Source of the DNA: an uncultured Eubacteriales bacterium
GTDB lineage: Bacteria; Bacillota; Clostridia; Oscillospirales; CAG-272
Length of the DNA stretch: 57,665 bases
Assembly: GCA_934446065.1 (NCBI GenBank)
Contig: CAKSDP010000012.1
Span: 1 to 57,665, forward strand
Direction: 5' to 3'
Positions 53,617-57,665 of the stretch are shown here, piece by piece. The notes under the pieces are model-generated. The model did no database searches. It was not told the origin of the DNA and worked only from the letters and a program-made list of their open reading frames with translations. Within the stretch, counting starts at the first letter, position 1. Each line of letters opens with the position of its first letter. A program made the translations under genes and the position numbers.

Positions 53617-54090
53617 ATGCACACTATTGCGCTTTTTTCCGACACCCACGGCAGCACATTCACAATGAACGCAGCTCTCGCTGAAATATCGGCGAAAGAT
53701 CTTACCGTCATTCACCTCGGCGACGGTGCCGAGGAAGCCGGACGGCTTATGATGCACCATCCCGAGGCAGCGTACCTTGCCGTTCGCGGTAACTGCGACG
53801 GAGGATCAGAGCTTCCCCTGTCACGCACGGTCGAAATATGCGGCGTTCGCATCATGCTCGCGCACGGACACGAATTCGGGGTGAAATCCTCGCTCGCTCC
53901 CGCTGCACGCGCAGCCGCAAACGCAGGTGCATCGCTCTTCTTTTACGGACACACCCACATTCCCGCCGACGACACGATCGAGGTCGGCGGAAGGCCCGTG
54001 CGTCTTATAAACCCCGGCGCGGCGATGCTCGGAAAATGGGCTGAGATCGTCATCTGCGATGGCGATATTTCCGTAAAACTTCATCCATAG
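53617..54090 (+). CDS. YfcE/MJ0936-type metallophosphoesterase
   Basis: The ATG at 53617 follows GGAG. The 157-residue protein has the metal-binding series of small calcineurin-like phosphoesterases: FSDTHG (Asp9, His11), HLGDGAEE, VRGNCD, LAHGHEF and FFYGHTHIP. Such enzymes hydrolyse phosphodiesters with two metal ions; the natural substrate is unknown. The alaX-like gene starts 18 bases downstream, so the two are probably co-transcribed. Confidence 0.92.
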   Translation: MHTIALFSDTHGSTFTMNAALAEISAKDLTVIHLGDGAEEAGRLMMHHPEAAYLAVRGNCDGGSELPLSRTVEICGVRIMLAHGHEFGVKSSLAPAARAAANAGASLFFYGHTHIPADDTIEVGGRPVRLINPGAAMLGKWAEIVICDGDISVKLHP

Positions 54091-54108
54091 ATCGAAAGGA
54101 ACACGACA

Positions 54109-55257
54109 ATGACTGAGAAGCTGTACGAACACGACCCGTATCTGTCGCGCCACAGCGCCACTGTTCTCTCGTGCGACGAGCGCGGCGGAAAATACGAGGT
54201 CGTTCTCGACCGTACTGCATTTTTTCCGGAGGGCGGCGGTCAGGCATATGACACTGGGACTATTGACAATGCACCCGTGATCGACGTTCAGATACAAAAC
54301 GAAATAATAACGCACCTGTGCGACGAGCCGCTCACCGTCGGCGGATCGGTGATCTGCGAGGTCGATGCCGCCCAGCGACTCAGGCGGATGCAGTGCCACT
54401 CCGGCGAGCACATTGTCTCCGGGCTTATTCATCGTCTGCACGGTCTTGACAACGTTGGATTTCATCTCGGCTCCTCCGATGTAACGCTCGACACAAGCGG
54501 CACACTCTCCGACGACGAACTGCAAAGGATCGAATATCTCGCAAACGAAGCTGTGGCGAAAAATGTGCCGATCCGCGCGATATATCCGACGCCCGACGAG
54601 CTTTCACGATACGACTACCGCAGCAAGCTCGATCTCACCGATGGCGTGCGCCTGATCGAGATCCCCGGATACGATCTGTGCGCCTGCTGCGCACCGCACG
54701 TTCGCCGCACCGGCGAGATCGGTATGATCAAGCTGATTTCGCACATCAATTATAAAGGTGGGCTTCGGATCCATATGCTTTGCGGCGCTCGTGCGCTTGA
54801 TGATTACTCGATGCGCTGCGCACAGACCTCCGCCATCGGCGAGCTTCTCTCGGTTAAGGATCACGAATGCGCCGATGCTGTTGCGTCCCTGCTCTCGCGG
54901 CTCGACGATTCAAAGAGGGAGCGGGATGAGCTTGTCCGTTCGATCATCGCACGCGAGGCTGAAGCTGCACGCCCGACCGACGGCAATCTTGTGTTCGTTT
55001 TGCCGCAGGCGTTTGCCCAGGGGCTGCGCGAGCTTGTGAATCTCGCCTTGCCGAAATGCGGCGGAATATGCGCGGCTTTCGCAGGATCGGACGGAACGTA
55101 CACGTTCATCGCCGCGAGCACGGGCGTTGATCTTCGTGCGATATCAAAGGAAATGCTGTCCGCGCTCTCCGGCAAGGGCGGCGGCAGACCCGAGATGATC
55201 CATGGCAGTGTCACGTGCACCGCCGCCGATATTCACCGATATTTTGAAACCGAATAA
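54109..55257 (+). CDS. AlaX-type alanyl-tRNA editing protein with DHHA1 domain
   Basis: The 382-residue protein has the AlaRS-like signature FFPEGGGQAYDTG (38-50), the editing-site HSGEH (His97, His101) and CCAPH (Cys193, His197) that together bind zinc, and a C-terminal DHHA1 domain ending GKGGGRPEMIHGS. It lacks the synthetase core. Proteins of this kind remove serine or glycine wrongly attached to tRNA-Ala. The start follows GAAAGGAA. It is a long AlaX form, as in many Firmicutes. Confidence 0.93.
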   Translation: MTEKLYEHDPYLSRHSATVLSCDERGGKYEVVLDRTAFFPEGGGQAYDTGTIDNAPVIDVQIQNEIITHLCDEPLTVGGSVICEVDAAQRLRRMQCHSGEHIVSGLIHRLHGLDNVGFHLGSSDVTLDTSGTLSDDELQRIEYLANEAVAKNVPIRAIYPTPDELSRYDYRSKLDLTDGVRLIEIPGYDLCACCAPHVRRTGEIGMIKLISHINYKGGLRIHMLCGARALDDYSMRCAQTSAIGELLSVKDHECADAVASLLSRLDDSKRERDELVRSIIAREAEAARPTDGNLVFVLPQAFAQGLRELVNLALPKCGGICAAFAGSDGTYTFIAASTGVDLRAISKEMLSALSGKGGGRPEMIHGSVTCTAADIHRYFETE

Positions 55258-55260
55258 CGA

Positions 55261-55303
55261 AAAACACGGTTGGCGTCTCAGGCGTCAACCGTGTTTTGTT
55301 TTA
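55261..55303. terminator. bidirectional intrinsic terminator
   Basis: AAAACACGGTTG (55261-55272) and CAACCGTGTTTT (55286-55297) form a perfect 12-base-pair stem between the convergent editing-protein and deacetylase genes. Confidence 0.9.
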
Positions 55304-56194
55304 TATTTCGATAACTTTGCCCAGTGGGACCTCGCTCACCCTGCCGTTTGCAAATATCCAGACAGACATCGCGGAACCGTTGCGGACGTGAGTGCGCGAG
55401 AGATCGTAGTCAAGCGACGCAAACGCGTGCGCATAGCGGCTGTACTCGATGAACGTGCAATACCATGTATCTTCCATGTGGGCAAGCGCGTCCGCAAGCC
55501 GCTCAAGCTTGTCGTAGTTTTTGTTATACTCAAGCTCATACGAGTGGCCGAACACAGTGAAAAGCTTTGCCTCGGCTACCGGCATATAGATTCCGCTGTC
55601 GGGGGCAGCGGCGCGGAATTTCTCTGCAAGCGCCATCGCGTCCTCCAATGCATAGTGGCAGGTCGGACGCCACTGCATCAGGTCGTGCGGCAGCGCAAAC
55701 GATCCCGACATCTCCGCCGTGCGGGCATACTCTATCCCTGCGCTGCGCAGGATATTTGCGATATGCTCGTTATACGCACCCTGCGGGTACGCAAATCCGC
55801 GCACGCTCTCTCCCGTAATGTGTTCAAGCTCGGCACGATCGCGCAGGACCTCCCACAGCACTCCCTCGTCGTCGAGACGAGTCAGCTCGGCGTGAAGATA
55901 GCCGTGTGAGGCAAGCTCCATGCCGCTGTCGGCGAACAGCTCGCAAATACGGCGTAGGCTGAGACGGCGCTGACAATAATCTCTCGCCGGGAACACCGCC
56001 GGGTCGAGCGCTGAGAAATCGAATCCGTCATCCGGGGGCAGCAGACCCATATTCAGGTTGAACGTTCCCTTCAGCCCGAGTCGGCGCAGAAGCCCTACGA
56101 CCCACTCATCCTGCTCGCTTCCGTCGTCAAATGTAAATGAGACCGCCTTGTATCTGCCGCCGGGGAAGCGCATAAATACGTGGCTGTGCTTCAT
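55301..56194 (-). CDS. polysaccharide deacetylase family protein
   Basis: The 297-residue protein has the NodB-domain motifs SFTFDDG (Asp23, Asp24) and SHGYLH (His97, His101), which bind the metal, and RGFAYPQGAYNEH, the third motif. There is no signal peptide, so it probably acts inside the cell or on a soluble sugar. The C-terminal third (FTVFGHSYELEYNKNYDKL) extends beyond the minimal domain. It overlaps the aminopeptidase gene by four bases (ATGA). Confidence 0.88.
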   Translation of the reverse strand: MKHSHVFMRFPGGRYKAVSFTFDDGSEQDEWVVGLLRRLGLKGTFNLNMGLLPPDDGFDFSALDPAVFPARDYCQRRLSLRRICELFADSGMELASHGYLHAELTRLDDEGVLWEVLRDRAELEHITGESVRGFAYPQGAYNEHIANILRSAGIEYARTAEMSGSFALPHDLMQWRPTCHYALEDAMALAEKFRAAAPDSGIYMPVAEAKLFTVFGHSYELEYNKNYDKLERLADALAHMEDTWYCTFIEYSRYAHAFASLDYDLSRTHVRNGSAMSVWIFANGRVSEVPLGKVIEI

Positions 56195-57507
56195 ATTTGT
56201 CCGCCAATCTTCAGCACGTCGCCGTGGTACGCGATCGTGCTCGAGTAAAACGCTTCGGCGAATCGCACGAGGTACTCAACGTCATCCGCGCCGGCTGTTT
56301 CTACCGCCGAATGCATTGCGAGCTGCGACGCGCCGATATCGGCGAACAGGCACGGGAGCTTCGACATTGCGATAGCGCCGAGGGTCGAGCCGCCGACAAG
56401 ATCGCCGCGGTTCTCGTAGTGCTGCATGGGAACTCCCGCGCGGGCGCAGATCTCCTGAACGATCGCTCCGCTGAGTCCGTCCGTCGTGTAGCTACGGCGG
56501 GCGCTGTGCTTCAGCGTAACTCCTCCGTTGAGACGCGGTGCTGCGGTCTTATCCGAAAACTCGGGATGATTCGGGTGGACAGCGTGTGCATTATCGGCTG
56601 AGATCACCATGCTCGAATTCATCAGCTGCGCGAAATCCGGGGTACCGGGGACTGCTGCGATGATCCGTCTCAGAAGCGACGGCAGCAGGTCGGACTCCGC
56701 GCCCTCGCGGATCGAGCTGCCGATCTCCTCACCGTCATAGAGGACATAGACCGGCACGGTTCCGGTACTCTCGTGTGCGCCCGATCGAACGAATCCGGCG
56801 AGCATTGTGTACGCGCACATCAGATCATCGAGTCGCTGCGAGACTATCATGCTCTCTCTTGCGCCGATCAGCTCCGGCTCGGCGGGAACGCTCAGAACTC
56901 CGTCGGTCGAGACGATCTGCTCCTCCGGCACGTCGAGCAGCCTCGCTATCTCGGATCGCACGGTCACGGCAACGTCACCCGTATCAATTATCGGCACGAG
57001 ATCGACGGCGGGGTTGAGCGTCTGCTCCTTATTCGCCTTGGAATTAAGGTGAATCGCGACCGAAGGGATCACGCACATCCCCTTGCCGGAGCGGAACAGA
57101 CGGAGTCGGTACTCGCCGCCCTCGCGCACAATCGCGCGACCGCACAGCTCGAGTGGTCGATCAAGCCATGAGGAATAATACATACCGCCATAGCGCTCGG
57201 CGGCAACATGAAAATATCCGTCCGAGGACCATCCGTCCGAGCTGCGCAGACGCAGCGCCGGTGAATCGCCGTGAGACGCAGTAATTCCAAATCCTTGAAT
57301 CTTGCACGTCGGGACGCGGAAAGCTATCACTGCCGAACCGCCTCGTCTGCAATAATACTTTCCTCCGGGCTTGATGTCGAACTCGTCATCCTCGAAAAGC
57401 TCCGCATATCCGTTATCCGCAAGAATGCGGCAGGCGGACTCAGCCGTGTGGTATGGGCTTGGCGAACTCTTGATAAAATCAAAAAAATCTCTTACGAACG
57501 ATGTCAT
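56191..57507 (-). CDS. M18-family aminopeptidase
   Basis: I choose the ATG at 57507, seven bases after GGAGG; a start at 57540 has no such site. The 438-residue protein has the M18 pattern: FFDFIKSSPSPYHTAES at the start, ASHGDSPAL (first metal ligand), LYDGEEIGSSIREGAES (catalytic Glu and a ligand) and ISADNAHAVHPNHPE. It is a cytoplasmic dinuclear-zinc enzyme that removes N-terminal residues, often acidic ones. It is coupled to the deacetylase. The last 150 bases of the window hold no gene that I can support. Confidence 0.95.
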   Translation of the reverse strand: MTSFVRDFFDFIKSSPSPYHTAESACRILADNGYAELFEDDEFDIKPGGKYYCRRGGSAVIAFRVPTCKIQGFGITASHGDSPALRLRSSDGWSSDGYFHVAAERYGGMYYSSWLDRPLELCGRAIVREGGEYRLRLFRSGKGMCVIPSVAIHLNSKANKEQTLNPAVDLVPIIDTGDVAVTVRSEIARLLDVPEEQIVSTDGVLSVPAEPELIGARESMIVSQRLDDLMCAYTMLAGFVRSGAHESTGTVPVYVLYDGEEIGSSIREGAESDLLPSLLRRIIAAVPGTPDFAQLMNSSMVISADNAHAVHPNHPEFSDKTAAPRLNGGVTLKHSARRSYTTDGLSGAIVQEICARAGVPMQHYENRGDLVGGSTLGAIAMSKLPCLFADIGASQLAMHSAVETAGADDVEYLVRFAEAFYSSTIAYHGDVLKIGGQI

Positions 57508-57665
57508 ACTTACACCTCCGATTTTAATATATTCTATCACAACTTCGGAAGAATCGCAAGAGAAAAGGAGCCGTGCGTAAACACGACTTGTAGGATTACA
57601 ATAGATAAGTTACAGCGCAAAAAAAGAATAGCAAATGAGAGTCAAATGTGTTACAGTTAAGTCAC

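Noticed and set aside
1..57665. CRISPR arrays, insertion sequences, rRNA genes
   Set aside because: No regularly spaced repeats, transposase motifs or rRNA sequence were found on reading both strands.

Overview
The window looks like a chromosomal segment of an anaerobic, spore-forming Clostridia-type Firmicute, probably near the Ruminococcaceae/Oscillospiraceae. The evidence is a spoVA operon for dipicolinate transport, the [FeFe]-hydrogenase maturation genes hydE/hydG/hydF with their small regulator, a T-box leader, an agr-type quorum-sensing locus, a dockerin-bearing secreted protein, efp next to a CD1247-type zinc-ribbon gene, and strong Shine-Dalgarno sites throughout. No rRNA, CRISPR array or intact insertion sequence was seen.

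Layout. 1-272: a promoter and the 5' half of a tRNA-Ser(CGA), truncated in the anticodon loop. 273-3108: a LysR regulator with a transglutaminase-like gene, divergent from a PQ-loop/SGNH fusion. 3165-5605: two tandem GT4-like glycosyltransferases. 5833-10041: ECF sigma, anti-sigma, lipoprotein, and an MBOAT/DHHW pair that forms a polysaccharide O-acylation cassette. 10100-11284: zinc-ribbon protein and phosphopantetheinyl transferase. 11316-15987: a large secreted subtilase with BspA-type leucine-rich repeats, divergent from a dockerin protein that shares its N-terminal prodomain-like region. 16068-17943: spoVAC-spoVAD-spoVAE. 18072-21316: T-box leader and a three-gene ABC importer (TrpXYZ type). 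21364-28678: heterodimeric ABC exporter operon with accessory membrane genes and a lipid kinase, followed by a two-component system. 28799-33010: hydF, hydG, hydE and regulator behind an attenuator-like leader. 33437-36289: agrB, agrD, agrA, agrC. 36569-41000: a more AT-rich patch with a GGDEF gene broken by an amber codon, iterated repeats, and a frameshifted ABC-ATPase gene. 41078-44018: TetR regulator and GH3 beta-glucosidase. 44211-46284: efp, CD1247-type protein and an oxidoreductase. 46333-48236: cinA, a possible small RNA and a zinc-ribbon membrane protein. 48448-57507: lipoprotein, parvulin-like foldase, uncharacterised genes, phosphodiesterase, AlaX-type editing protein, polysaccharide deacetylase and M18 aminopeptidase.

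The most interesting signals are: a riboswitch-like leader before the hydrogenase maturation operon; an Agr peptide precursor with no cysteine; a prodomain shared between a protease and a divergent dockerin protein, with Glu where the protease should have its catalytic Asp; a T-box whose best specifier reads as a Tyr codon; a hairpin between Shine-Dalgarno and start codon of efp; a compact rod-like RNA candidate at 47.7 kb; the tRNA half at the left edge; and three genes each broken by one point change. All functional statements come from reading motifs, not from database searches.
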